A stretch of 64,000 nt of DNA from Arcobacter roscoffensis (GCF_024267655.1 NZ_CP100595.1:868001-932000); one strand, 5' to 3'; positions 18,641 through 27,669 are shown, numbered from the stretch's first letter. Program-made: numbers and translations. The notes: generated from the sequence alone by a model not told the origin.

Positions 18641-19048
18641 ATGAAAAATGGTTTTTCACTACTTGAATTAATATTTGCGATTTTAATCATAGGGATTATT
18701 GCCTCTGTTGCTGTACCAAAGTTTATTGACTCAAAAGATGAAGCTTTGGCTTCTACTATAAAAAGAGACATAGTAAGTGCTACTACAGCTATTCAAAGTT
18801 ATGCTATGCTTGATAGTAGTTTGACTAATATTGATACTGCTATAGTATTGAGCAAAACAAACTGGACAGTTACAGCAGGAAAAGCAGTTTTTAATGATGC
18901 TACTAATAAAGCTTGCATTACTATAGAAATCAAAGATGCAAGTAATGTAAAAAGTTTAGTTATTGATATTGATGAAACTTCAACTGATTCTGTTTGTGAA
19001 AAGTTGGAAGATGATTATGATATCGAAGATGTAACTTATAAATTATAA
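18641..19048 (+). CDS. Type II secretion/type IV pilin-like pseudopilin
   Basis: A 135-residue protein with a class III prepilin leader: the short MKNG stretch, then FSLLELIFAILIIGIIASVA with the conserved Glu at mature position 5. A prepilin peptidase would cleave after the Gly and methylate the Phe. The C-terminal domain has two cysteines (ACITIE and SVCEKL) that could form a disulfide, as in other pseudopilins. No assembly ATPase or secretin lies nearby, so it is an orphan minor pilin or pseudopilin. A strong terminator follows. Confidence 0.85.
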   Translation: MKNGFSLLELIFAILIIGIIASVAVPKFIDSKDEALASTIKRDIVSATTAIQSYAMLDSSLTNIDTAIVLSKTNWTVTAGKAVFNDATNKACITIEIKDASNVKSLVIDIDETSTDSVCEKLEDDYDIEDVTYKL

Positions 19049-19075
19049 AAAAGATGCGAATTATTCGCATCTTTT
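19049..19075 (+). terminator. Rho-independent terminator after the pseudopilin gene
   Basis: Twelve-base perfect arms (AAAAGATGCGAA and its complement) close a three-base TTA loop, and the 3' arm ends in TTTT. It begins directly after the stop codon and isolates the export module downstream. Confidence 0.85.
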
Positions 19076-19149
19076 AATGACTCAAAAATATTCTCTTTAA
19101 AATATCTAAATCAAATTTTTAATTAATCTAAATCTTCATTATTTTATGA

Positions 19150-19155
19150 TATTAT
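19150..19155 (+). promoter_or_regulatory. Candidate -10 box of the export-module promoter
   Basis: TATTAT lies 29 bases before the chosen ATG. The following ATCCCAAAAAA is repeated before the sugar-phosphomutase gene (around 25390), suggesting related promoters for the two glycan operons. Confidence 0.4.
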
Positions 19156-19183
19156 ATCCCAAAAAATCATGAGGAATCTTTCA

Positions 19184-21805
19184 ATGAGGATTATATATAG
19201 TTTACTACTTGTATGTAGTGTGTTATTCTCCGCTACATTAACACCTACTCAATTAGAATTGGCTAAAGCTGCTGGCTACAGTGAAGCTGATATAAAAAAA
19301 GAGTTATCTAAAAAACAGAACACAGAAAACGAAGTTCAAAAAGAACAGAAGGTAGAAAATGATGTTGTTTTAGATGAAAAAGGTATTCAAAAAGAAGAGT
19401 TAAAATCAGAAGATAAAAAACTAGAAAGATTTGCTTCTCTATTTTTCAACAACAAAAATAAACTAAACCCATATAGTATTCCAACTCCATCAAATTATAG
19501 TTTAAATCATGGAGATAAAATATCACTTAAAATCTACGGTGGAACAAATGAAGATTTTGTTTTAGATGTAAATAAAGATGGTAATATAAATATTCCTCAA
19601 GTAAAAGAGCTTAAAGTAATAGGTCTAAATTTTCAAGAAGCAAAAAAGCTTATCAAAGAAGAGACTAAAAAAGCTTACCCAAATAGTACAAATATTTTAG
19701 TTGATATATCAGAATTCTCATCTATTCAAGTTACTATTTCAGGACTTGTAAATGCTCCTGGTCTTTATAACCTTTCTTCTTTTTCTACTATAAAAGATGC
19801 ACTTATTTCAAGTGGAGGTATTTTAGAAAATGGTTCATATAGAAATATCCTACTTAAAAGAGCAGGTAAGGTGTATAAGTCATTTGATTTATATTCACTT
19901 GTAAGATATGGTGATGCAAGTAGTGATACCATTTTAAAAAATGGTGACATTATTTTAGTTAAACCTATTAGTAAAGAGATTAAGCTTACAGGTGATGTAA
20001 ACTACAATGCAATTTTTGAACTTAAAAAAGGCGAAAGTTTTAGGACACTATTTAACTTTGCAGCTGGTTTTAAAGCAAAAGCAAACCAAAATGCAATAAG
20101 TCTTAAAAGATATGAAAATGATACTATAAAAGTATATACATTAAGTAAAGAAAAACTATATAAATTTACTCCAAAAAATGGAGATGAAATCAATGTATAT
20201 TCTACAAGTATTTTAGGTGCAAACCTAGTAAAAATTTCAGGAAATATCGTAGCACCAAGTGAAAAAGAACTTCCCTCTGATAAAAAGCTTTCAACACTTC
20301 TTCAAAATGAATTAAATCAGTTTGGAGAAAATGGATACTTTAAAAAAGATACAAATTATAACTTTGCAGTTATTAAAAATGACAATAATATCAAAAGTTT
20401 CAATCTTCAAAAAGTACTAGATAAAAAAGAAGATCATATTATCAAAGCAGGTGATATTATCACTATTTACAAAAATTCAGATTTAAAAGAAAAACCTTAT
20501 ATTTATGCAAAAGGTGAAGTAGTAGATAATAGTAAAAGAAAATATGAATTTTATGAAGGTATGAGTGTATCTGATCTTTTTGGACTTGTGAAGTTTAATA
20601 GTGAAGTATTTGATGATGAAGTGCGAAAATCTGTAAGAGTGGATAAAACAAAAGTTCAAATTACAAGACTTGATAATAATCAAAAATCAACATTTTTAGT
20701 AAACTTAAGTGAAAACAAAAACTTTAAACTTAAGAAATATGATGAAGTAAGATTCTTTGATTTCTCCGCTGTAAATGATAAAATGACAGCAATCATAAAA
20801 GGTGAAGTATTTATCCCTGGAACTTATGACATAAATGAAAATACAACTATAAATGACATAGTAAATATATCAGGTGGACTTACAAAAAAAGCTTTAAAAG
20901 CTAGATTTGAGGTTGTTAGATACTATACAGAAGACTATGAGAGAAAAAGAAAAGTCTTAGCTTTAGATATGAACAAAGCATTAAACTTAAAAATAAAAAT
21001 CTTCTCAGATGATGAAATCACTATCTTCCCAATAGCAAACTGGAATGATAAAAAATATGTAAATATCAAAGGACTAGTTAGATACCCAGGTAAATACGCA
21101 ATAGAAGAGGGTGAAAAACTATCAAGTGTGATTTTAAGAGCTGGTGGTTTCTTGCCAAATGCCTTTGTGGAAGGTGCTGTATTTACAAGAGAAGAGGTTA
21201 GAGAACTTCAAGAAAAAAGACTTCAAGAAACACTTGATAGACTTGGGAATCAAGTACTGAAAGCAAGCACTTCAAGTGAGAATTTAGGTGAAGAAAAAGA
21301 TGAAACAGCAAAAAAACTTCAAGCTATAAAACAGCTAGAAAATGAAGCAAAAAGAAATAAACCTATAGGAAGAGTATCTTTAAATCTATATTATGATCTA
21401 AATAGATTTAAAAAATCACCTTATGATATAGCACTAAAAGATGAAGATACTTTATATATTCCATCAATTAGTGATACGGTATCTGTTGTAGGTGAGGTTT
21501 TAAATCAAAATACCTTTGTATTTAATGATGACTTAAATACTGATGATTATTTATCAAAAGCAGGTGGTGTAACTGAGCTTGCAAATGAAGATTATATATA
21601 CATAGTAAAAGCAAATGGTGAAACAGTAAAATATGAGTCAAGCTACTTTTGGGGTAATGACAAAGAGATATTCAAAGGTGATACAATAGTTGTACCTATG
21701 GAGTTTGATATGTTCTCTGATATGAAGTTTGCAAAAGATGTATCAAGTATACTTTATCAGTTTGCTATTACAGCGGCTTCTCTTAAAACTGTAGGTGGTA
21801 TATAG
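19184..21805 (+). CDS. Polysaccharide export protein with multiple SLBB domains (Wza-like)
   Basis: An 873-residue secreted protein. After a signal peptide (MRIIYSLLLVCSVLFSA) come a Lys/Glu-rich linker and a polysaccharide export domain (SLNHGDKISLKIYGGTNEDF near residue 100). A series of SLBB repeats follows, each starting with a pattern like VTISGLVNAPGLYNL, AIIKGEVFIPGTYDI or VNIKGLVRYPGKYAI. Such proteins form the periplasmic and outer-membrane channel for capsule or exopolysaccharide. It is more than twice the length of Wza, as in the large multi-SLBB branch. I choose the second ATG because GAGGAA sits at proper spacing before it; an in-frame ATG at 19169 lacks a ribosome-binding site. 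No clear lipobox is visible. Confidence 0.88.
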   Translation: MRIIYSLLLVCSVLFSATLTPTQLELAKAAGYSEADIKKELSKKQNTENEVQKEQKVENDVVLDEKGIQKEELKSEDKKLERFASLFFNNKNKLNPYSIPTPSNYSLNHGDKISLKIYGGTNEDFVLDVNKDGNINIPQVKELKVIGLNFQEAKKLIKEETKKAYPNSTNILVDISEFSSIQVTISGLVNAPGLYNLSSFSTIKDALISSGGILENGSYRNILLKRAGKVYKSFDLYSLVRYGDASSDTILKNGDIILVKPISKEIKLTGDVNYNAIFELKKGESFRTLFNFAAGFKAKANQNAISLKRYENDTIKVYTLSKEKLYKFTPKNGDEINVYSTSILGANLVKISGNIVAPSEKELPSDKKLSTLLQNELNQFGENGYFKKDTNYNFAVIKNDNNIKSFNLQKVLDKKEDHIIKAGDIITIYKNSDLKEKPYIYAKGEVVDNSKRKYEFYEGMSVSDLFGLVKFNSEVFDDEVRKSVRVDKTKVQITRLDNNQKSTFLVNLSENKNFKLKKYDEVRFFDFSAVNDKMTAIIKGEVFIPGTYDINENTTINDIVNISGGLTKKALKARFEVVRYYTEDYERKRKVLALDMNKALNLKIKIFSDDEITIFPIANWNDKKYVNIKGLVRYPGKYAIEEGEKLSSVILRAGGFLPNAFVEGAVFTREEVRELQEKRLQETLDRLGNQVLKASTSSENLGEEKDETAKKLQAIKQLENEAKRNKPIGRVSLNLYYDLNRFKKSPYDIALKDEDTLYIPSISDTVSVVGEVLNQNTFVFNDDLNTDDYLSKAGGVTELANEDYIYIVKANGETVKYESSYFWGNDKEIFKGDTIVVPMEFDMFSDMKFAKDVSSILYQFAITAASLKTVGGI

Positions 21806-21806
21806 T

Positions 21807-22754
21807 ATGAGTGAAAAGCTTAGTGTAAATGAACAAGCTTCATATATAGAAGAAGATGAAATAGATTTAAGAGAGCTTTTTAATACTATCTTAAAATACA
21901 AATACAAGATACTATTATTTGTATTTGTGATTACAACTATTACTTTTGTGTATGTTTTAAGTATACCAAACTCATATAAGTCAAGTGTAGTTTTATCTCC
22001 TCAAAGTGAACAAAAATCAGTTGGAGGAGGTCTTTCATCTTTAGCTTCACTAGCTGGAGTTAGTCTTGGTGGTGGAAGTTCAAAAGATCCAGCTGTGATG
22101 ATGCAAACAGTACTAGGGGATTATAGTTTTAATGAAATGATGGTAGAAAAATACAATCTTACTTCAAAACTAGAAAATCAAGAAAATTTAGTTTTTGCTT
22201 TAGGTCTTGATAGTGTTTATAATATGTTTAATTCAAAAGATGAAGATGAACAAGATACTAGATCAAAAGAAGAAAAAGTATATTCGACTATAAATAGTTT
22301 GAAAGAAATTTTATCTGTTTCAGCTGATAAAAAATCTGGACTTATTACTTTAAGTGCTGAGCTTCAAGATAGATACTTAGCAAAAGAGCTTGTGGATATA
22401 TATCTAAAAGAAATAGTAGATAAAGTAAGAACTTCTGATATGAAAGAGATAGATGAACAAATCAAGTACTACAACAAAGAGTTAAGCTCAACATATGATG
22501 TATCATTAAAAGAACAACTTAGTAAATCTCTATCAGGTTTATATCAAAAGAAAGTGTTCTCACAAGCAAATGACTATTACTTTGTATCAAAAGTAGTAGA
22601 TAGTAGGGTCTCTTATATAAAAGAAAAGAGTAAACCAAAAAGAGCTTTAATACTTGTAGTTTCATTCGTAACTTCATTTATTCTTGGAATATTTTTAGTG
22701 TTTTTCTATGAGTTTATAAGAAGTGAAAAAACAGATGAACTTAAAAACTCTTAG
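21807..22754 (+). CDS. Wzz-type chain-length / polysaccharide co-polymerase
   Basis: A 315-residue inner-membrane protein with the Wzz layout. An acidic N-terminus with IDLRELFNTILKYKYKILL leads into the first helix (about 35-52), and a periplasmic domain includes a Gly-rich patch. A second helix (ALILVVSFVTSFILGIFLVF) lies near the C-terminus. There is no Walker motif or tyrosine tail, so no BY-kinase is fused. It would control chain length or gate export together with the SLBB protein, whose stop codon lies one base before this ATG. A GTG four codons upstream is a less likely start. Confidence 0.85.
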   Translation: MSEKLSVNEQASYIEEDEIDLRELFNTILKYKYKILLFVFVITTITFVYVLSIPNSYKSSVVLSPQSEQKSVGGGLSSLASLAGVSLGGGSSKDPAVMMQTVLGDYSFNEMMVEKYNLTSKLENQENLVFALGLDSVYNMFNSKDEDEQDTRSKEEKVYSTINSLKEILSVSADKKSGLITLSAELQDRYLAKELVDIYLKEIVDKVRTSDMKEIDEQIKYYNKELSSTYDVSLKEQLSKSLSGLYQKKVFSQANDYYFVSKVVDSRVSYIKEKSKPKRALILVVSFVTSFILGIFLVFFYEFIRSEKTDELKNS

Positions 22755-24870
22755 TATCCTTCCTTTAACTGCAAGTTTTTTACTTGCAGCAAAAACACCT
22801 GAAAATATCACAGCTACTTATAGTGGAAATACAGGTGTTTTTGAAACACCAAATGCTAGAATCATGAAAGACTGGTCTATGAGGTTTTTTCTAAATGAAG
22901 ATAAACCCTATAGGTATTATGGGCTTACTGCTACTCCTTTGCCCTTTATAGAAGCAAACTTTCATATGACTCAAGTATCAGGAGTTGCAGGATTTTCTGA
23001 TAGTGAAGGTTATGGAAGTTATAAAGATAAATCTTTAAGTGTAAAATTTCTTTTAAAAAAAGAGGGTGAATATACACCAGCTCTTGCTATTGGTGCTGAT
23101 GATATTTGGGGTACTTCTCTTTATACTTCAAAGTATTTGGTTCTTTCTAAAAATATAGGTTACTTTGATTTATCCCTTGGATATGCAAAAGGTAGACTAG
23201 GGGGTGAAGATCTTAAAAAATATGAGGCAAACTCTTCAAATTCAGGAAGTTTTGATAATAACTCAATAAACTTTCTAAAAAATACAGATTGGGGTGGTGG
23301 AAAACCTTTTGGTTCAGTAGTTTTTAATGCTAGTCCATCTTTTTCTTTGATGGCTGAGTATGCTCCTATAGATTATGCAAAAGATAAAGTAAACCCATAT
23401 ACTGTTGGAGATTATGAACTTCCAAAATCAAAGTTTAATTATGGTCTTAAGTATAAGTACAGTAACAACTCTATTTTTAATCTATCTTATCAAAGAGGAA
23501 ATACCATATCATTTGGATACACATATCAATTTGGATTTGATAGAACTGGTATGTTTGATCACCTTCCTGATCCAAGATGGAAAGCTAGTGATGAAAAAAA
23601 AGCAGAGTATAAAAATCTAAATGAAAAAGAGTTATCAGATAAACTCTCAAAAGAAGTAGCAGCAGAAAAGTTCAAGTATGTAAAAACAGCAGTAAATGAA
23701 AACAGTGTTTGGACAGAGATAGATAATCCAAGATACTACAATGAACTTAAAGCAGCAGGAAGAGCAATCTCAGCTGTAGATGAAGTAGCACCAAAAAAAT
23801 ATGATACTATTTATATGACTATCAAAGACAAAGAGATAAAAAAGAAAACTATAAAAGTAAATAGAGCTGAATTTGATATGTATGAAAATCAAAAAGTAAG
23901 TGATGCATATATGAGAGATGCTATTTTGATTTCAAATGATACCGATGGTATGTATGAAAAATTTTCAAAAGGCAAAGATTTATATATAAGTGATTCTGTT
24001 GCTACTGAAAAGTTTAGATATAAGTTTGCTCCAAAAATTGGAACTATGTTAAATCATAAAGACAAACCCTTTGCTATGAAAATATCTATGGCTGCAAATG
24101 CTTCTTATGAATTCACCGACAACTTTGAAGTTCATGGTTCAATAGAACATCCTTTATATCATAGTGGAACTGAGCTTTCATCATCACCTCTTGAAGAGGG
24201 TAAGTTATCTCTTAGAGGTGATATTACAGAGCATTTTACATATAATGACACACAAATGTCTCACTTAAGTATGGTATATAAAGCAAACGCTTTTAATGAT
24301 TCTTTTTTTAAAGCGGAGCTTGGATACTTGGAGTACTCATTTGCAGGAGTTGACTTAGAATGGTATAAACCTATGTTTGATGAGAGATTTGGAATAGGAC
24401 TTCAATATCAAAATGTATATAAGAGAGAAGTTGACGAACTTTTTGGAATAAAAGATGAGTATAAATACGATGCTAAGTTTTTAAACCTTTATTATTTAGT
24501 AAATCAAAAGTATGATTTGCACATGGGTGCAAAAATAGGGCAGTTTTTAGCAGGTGATAAGGGTATCAGACTAGAAGTTGCTAGAAACTATAAAAACTTT
24601 ACATTTGGAGCTTTTGCTACATATACAGATTCAAAAAAAGTATTTGAAAATGAAGATAACAAAGGTTATATAGATAAAGGTGTATATATAAAAGTACCTC
24701 TTGAAGTGTTTACATATAAAAATGTAAAAGATAGACTTAGATTTGGACTTACTCCATGGACAAGAGATGTTGGTGTAAGTGCATCAACACTTGATAGTTT
24801 ATATCCTATGAATAATAGTGAAAATAATACACAAATTATGAAAAAGTATATAAATAATCTAAGAGAATAA
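22735..24870 (+). CDS. YjbH-like exopolysaccharide export protein
   Basis: A 711-residue secreted protein with a short signal peptide (LSILPLTASFLLAA). The N-terminal region, SGNTGVFETPNARIMKDW, is typical of the YjbH family (DUF940), which in E. coli belongs to the yjbEFGH exopolysaccharide operon and is predicted to be an outer-membrane barrel. Many alternating aromatic strands and paired barrel-like segments support that location. It overlaps the end of the Wzz-like gene by 20 bases, so the two are translationally coupled. A GTG at 22723 is an alternative start that also leaves a signal peptide. Confidence 0.82.
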   Translation: MNLKTLSILPLTASFLLAAKTPENITATYSGNTGVFETPNARIMKDWSMRFFLNEDKPYRYYGLTATPLPFIEANFHMTQVSGVAGFSDSEGYGSYKDKSLSVKFLLKKEGEYTPALAIGADDIWGTSLYTSKYLVLSKNIGYFDLSLGYAKGRLGGEDLKKYEANSSNSGSFDNNSINFLKNTDWGGGKPFGSVVFNASPSFSLMAEYAPIDYAKDKVNPYTVGDYELPKSKFNYGLKYKYSNNSIFNLSYQRGNTISFGYTYQFGFDRTGMFDHLPDPRWKASDEKKAEYKNLNEKELSDKLSKEVAAEKFKYVKTAVNENSVWTEIDNPRYYNELKAAGRAISAVDEVAPKKYDTIYMTIKDKEIKKKTIKVNRAEFDMYENQKVSDAYMRDAILISNDTDGMYEKFSKGKDLYISDSVATEKFRYKFAPKIGTMLNHKDKPFAMKISMAANASYEFTDNFEVHGSIEHPLYHSGTELSSSPLEEGKLSLRGDITEHFTYNDTQMSHLSMVYKANAFNDSFFKAELGYLEYSFAGVDLEWYKPMFDERFGIGLQYQNVYKREVDELFGIKDEYKYDAKFLNLYYLVNQKYDLHMGAKIGQFLAGDKGIRLEVARNYKNFTFGAFATYTDSKKVFENEDNKGYIDKGVYIKVPLEVFTYKNVKDRLRFGLTPWTRDVGVSASTLDSLYPMNNSENNTQIMKKYINNLRE

Positions 24871-24901
24871 AATAAAATTTTTAAATTTAAAGATTTTATG
24901 G

Positions 24902-24907
24902 TAAAAT
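24902..24907 (+). promoter_or_regulatory. Candidate extended -10 box before the Ala/Gly-rich gene
   Basis: TAAAAT preceded by TGG forms an extended -10 lying 30 bases before the ATG, with AAAAAAAGGA as ribosome-binding site. The small gene may therefore be transcribed independently and at a higher level than the upstream export genes. Confidence 0.4.
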
Positions 24908-24937
24908 AACGCAAAACTTAAAAAAAGGATATTTTCT

Positions 24938-25285
24938 ATGAAAAAATTATTATCAATCGTTTTCGCTTCTTCTTTATTTGTAGCTAGTGCTGTAGCTCAA
25001 ACAGGTGCTGCTGGTTCAGGTGCTGCTGGTTCAGGTGCTGGAGGAGCAGGTGCTGCAGGTTCTGCTGGAGCAAGTGCAGGTGCAGGTGGAGCTGCCGGAG
25101 CTGGTGCTGCCGGAGCTGGTGCTGGTACTGTCGGAGCTGGAGCTGCTGCTGCTGGTGGAGCTGCCGCTGCTGGTGGAGCTGCAATTGGTGGAATTAGTGC
25201 TGCTACTGCTGCTGCCGCTGCTGCTGCTGCAGGTGTTGCTGCTGCTGTTGCTTCTGGTAACAACTCAACAACAACTCACCACTAA
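24938..25285 (+). CDS. Secreted Ala/Gly-rich small protein resembling YjbE
   Basis: A 115-residue protein made of a clear signal peptide (MKKLLSIVFASSLFVASAVA), a mature body that is almost entirely Ala, Gly and Ser, and a polar tail SGNNSTTTHH. E. coli YjbE, as I recall it, has the same plan: signal peptide, small-residue body, SNTG and Thr-rich tail. YjbE is encoded with YjbH, which lies directly upstream here. The biochemical role of YjbE-type proteins is not known to me. The gene contains three tandem repeats of 15-18 bases and is much richer in GC than its neighbours because of GCT/GGT codons. A terminator follows. Confidence 0.75.
   Translation: MKKLLSIVFASSLFVASAVAQTGAAGSGAAGSGAGGAGAAGSAGASAGAGGAAGAGAAGAGAGTVGAGAAAAGGAAAAGGAAIGGISAATAAAAAAAAGVAAAVASGNNSTTTHH
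25004..25033 (+). repeat. Tandem repeat, two exact 15-base units, in the Ala/Gly-rich gene
   Basis: The unit GGTGCTGCTGGTTCA occurs twice in a row and encodes GAAGS. It is a multiple of three, so slippage would change protein length without breaking the frame. Confidence 0.95.
25091..25120 (+). repeat. Second tandem repeat, two exact 15-base units
   Basis: The unit GCTGCCGGAGCTGGT occurs twice and encodes AAGAG. It is again in frame. Confidence 0.95.
25148..25183 (+). repeat. Third tandem repeat, two 18-base units differing at one base
   Basis: The units GCTGCTGGTGGAGCTGCC and GCTGCTGGTGGAGCTGCA differ only at the last position and encode AAGGAA twice. Confidence 0.95.
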
Positions 25286-25294
25286 TTAAAACTA

Positions 25295-25322
25295 TAGAAA
25301 CCCAATATTTCTTGGGTTTCTA
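25295..25322 (+). terminator. Hairpin terminator after the Ala/Gly-rich gene
   Basis: Eleven-base perfect arms (TAGAAACCCAA and its complement) close a six-base loop. The U-run is weak, but the stem is strong and lies just after the stop codon. It separates the export module from the sugar-nucleotide operon. Confidence 0.75.
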
Positions 25323-25422
25323 CTATCTTCCACAAACTTTTAAAATAATAACTTAAATCACACTTTATAAAAACTTAGATATACTACATCCCAAAAAACA
25401 TAAACATATAGGGAAATAAAAT

Positions 25423-26802
25423 ATGCCTTCATCAATTTTCAGAGAATATGACATAAGAGGTATCTTTGAGCAAGAACTAAACGAAGATATGGTAAAAAAA
25501 ATAGGCTTTTATCTAGCAACTAAACTAAAACAAAAAGTAACAAGTGCTAAATACATGGCTGTAGGTTATGATGCTAGAACTCATTCACCTATACTAAAAG
25601 ACTGGTTAAGTAGTGGTATAAATAAAGCTGGACTTGAAGTACTAGATATGGGACTTGTTCCAACTCCTGCAAACTATTTTTCAAACTATGTAGAGTTTGA
25701 TAAAAAACAAGTAGATGGTTCAGTTATGATAACAGGTTCACATAATCCACCCCAATATAATGGATTTAAAATCACACTTGATAAAGCTCCTTTTTTTGGT
25801 GAAGAGATATATGCTCTTGGAAGAGAAATCTTAGAAGATACTCAAACTATAGAGAATAGTACAAAAACTATAAGCATAGATGCAAAAGATAAATATATAG
25901 ACTATATAGTTGAACACTTCTCAAAACTTAATTTAAAAGGTAAAAAGTTTATCTTTGATTGTGGAAACGGAGTTGCTGGTGTAGTTTTAAGAGATATACT
26001 TGATAGGCTTGATATTTCATATGATATTTTATTTGAAGAGCCAGATGGAACTTTCCCAAATCATCACCCAGACCCAAGTGATGAATCAACGCTAAAAGAT
26101 ATAAAAGAAAAGTTAGCTAGTGGTGAATATGAGTTTGGTTTTGCATATGATGGAGATGCAGATAGAATAGCACTTTTATCAAAAAGCTATAACTTCAAAG
26201 GTGATATTTTAGCTATTTTCTTTTCACGATTTATAGAAAATCCTACAGTTATTGGTGAAGTAAAATGTAGTCAAATTATGTATGACACTATCAATACTTA
26301 TGGAAAAGCTGTGATGTATAAGACAGGTCATAGCAATCTAAAGGTAAAAATCAAAGAGTTACATGCCTCTTTCGCAGCAGAAGTATCTGGACATCTTTTC
26401 TTCAATGACAGATATTTTGGATATGACGATGCTATTTATTCTACATTTAGAGCTTTAGAGCTTATAGCTGATGGTTTTGATTTTGATAAAGAGTATGAAT
26501 CTTTACCAAAAGTATATAGCACAGATGAGATAAATATCACAGTAACTGAGGATACAAAATTTCCATTAGTAGAAAAACTAAAAGCATCACTTGAAAATCC
26601 ACCAAGTTTTATGCCAAAGATAAAAGATATTATTACAGTAGATGGTATAAGAGTAAACTTTGAAGATGGATGGGGACTAGTTAGAGCTAGTAATACTACT
26701 CCAAAACTTGTGACAAGATTTGAAGCAAAATCACAAGAAAATGCAAAATTATATGAAAACTCACTTATGAGACTTTTTGAGCAAATAAAAGAAGAGGTAT
26801 AG
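25423..26802 (+). CDS. Phosphomannomutase/phosphoglucomutase
   Basis: A 459-residue alpha-D-phosphohexomutase that interconverts hexose 6- and 1-phosphates. The phosphoserine loop is MITGSHNPPQYNGFK, with the active serine near residue 107. The metal loop is AYDGDADRIAL near residue 244 and the sugar-binding EVSGHLFF near residue 321. The C-terminal phosphate loop RASNTTPKLVTRFEA is also present. The family (AlgC/ManB) is bifunctional for glucose and mannose, so I give no single symbol. It lies four bases before galU and would supply glucose 1-phosphate. Confidence 0.93.
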   Translation: MPSSIFREYDIRGIFEQELNEDMVKKIGFYLATKLKQKVTSAKYMAVGYDARTHSPILKDWLSSGINKAGLEVLDMGLVPTPANYFSNYVEFDKKQVDGSVMITGSHNPPQYNGFKITLDKAPFFGEEIYALGREILEDTQTIENSTKTISIDAKDKYIDYIVEHFSKLNLKGKKFIFDCGNGVAGVVLRDILDRLDISYDILFEEPDGTFPNHHPDPSDESTLKDIKEKLASGEYEFGFAYDGDADRIALLSKSYNFKGDILAIFFSRFIENPTVIGEVKCSQIMYDTINTYGKAVMYKTGHSNLKVKIKELHASFAAEVSGHLFFNDRYFGYDDAIYSTFRALELIADGFDFDKEYESLPKVYSTDEINITVTEDTKFPLVEKLKASLENPPSFMPKIKDIITVDGIRVNFEDGWGLVRASNTTPKLVTRFEAKSQENAKLYENSLMRLFEQIKEEV

Positions 26803-26806
26803 AAGT

Positions 26807-27640
26807 ATGATAAAAAGATGTTTATTCCCAGCAGCAGGATATGGTACAAGATTTTTGCCAGCTACAAAAGCAATTCCTAAAGAGATGCTGCCAGTACTTA
26901 CAAAACCACTTATTCAATACGGAGTTGAGGAAGCACTAGACGCAGGATGTAGTACTGTTTCAATAGTTACATCTAAATATAAAAAAGCAATAGAAGATCA
27001 CTTTGATACAAATACTGATATAGAAAACTCTATAAAAGGATCTTCAAAAGAAGAACTTTTAAGTGATGTAAATAAGATTATTGAAACTACAACTTTTTCT
27101 TATACTAGACAACTAGAAATGAAAGGTTTAGGTCATGCTATTTTATGTGGTGAAACTCTAATAGGAAATGAAGCTTTTGCAGTAATCTTAGCAGATGACT
27201 TGTGTGATAATACTTCTAGTGAAGGTTCAGTTCTAAAACAAATGACAAAACTGTATGAAAAATACAAATGTTCAATAGTAGCAATAGAAGAAGTACCAAA
27301 AGATAAAACAGATAAATATGGTGTAATTGATGGTGAGCAAATAGAAGAAGGTATTTTTAGAGTATCAAATATGGTAGAGAAACCAGACCCAAAAGATGCT
27401 CCAACAAACCTAGCAATCATAGGAAGATATATATTAACGCCAGATATTTTTGATATTTTAAGAGAAACAAAACCAGGAAAAGGCGGAGAGATACAAATAA
27501 CTGATGCCTTACTAGAACAAGCAAAACAAGGAAAAGTAATAGCTTATAAGTTTAAAGGAAAAAGATTTGATTGTGGAAGTGTAGATGGCTTTGTGGAAGC
27601 TACTAATTACTTTTATGACAAAACAAAAGAAGCGAAGTGA
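26807..27640 (+). CDS. galU: UTP-glucose-1-phosphate uridylyltransferase
   Basis: GalU makes UDP-glucose from UTP and glucose 1-phosphate. The nucleotidyltransferase signature FPAAGYGTRFLPATKAIPKE is at the N-terminus. AVILADDLCDN (metal-binding Asp) and the C-terminal RFDCGSVDGFVEA match the family. The length of 277 residues is standard. Its product feeds Ugd and GalE encoded further along the window. The region after the stop contains the toxin-antitoxin promoter. Confidence 0.97.
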   Translation: MIKRCLFPAAGYGTRFLPATKAIPKEMLPVLTKPLIQYGVEEALDAGCSTVSIVTSKYKKAIEDHFDTNTDIENSIKGSSKEELLSDVNKIIETTTFSYTRQLEMKGLGHAILCGETLIGNEAFAVILADDLCDNTSSEGSVLKQMTKLYEKYKCSIVAIEEVPKDKTDKYGVIDGEQIEEGIFRVSNMVEKPDPKDAPTNLAIIGRYILTPDIFDILRETKPGKGGEIQITDALLEQAKQGKVIAYKFKGKRFDCGSVDGFVEATNYFYDKTKEAK

Positions 27641-27669
27641 TTCACTTTTCTTCTTTTCAAATATTTTGC

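Noticed and set aside
19184-19240. Lipoprotein signal at the start of the SLBB protein
   Set aside because: The cysteine in LLVCS lies too early, inside the hydrophobic segment, with no proper lipobox spacing.
25004-25183. CRISPR or phase-variable frame-switching repeat
   Set aside because: Repeat units are adjacent, without spacers, and multiples of three, so they can change length but not the frame.
24984-25289. Long open frames on both strands across the Ala/Gly-rich gene
   Set aside because: They are by-products of GCT/GGT codon repeats; only the frame at 24938 has a ribosome-binding site and signal peptide.
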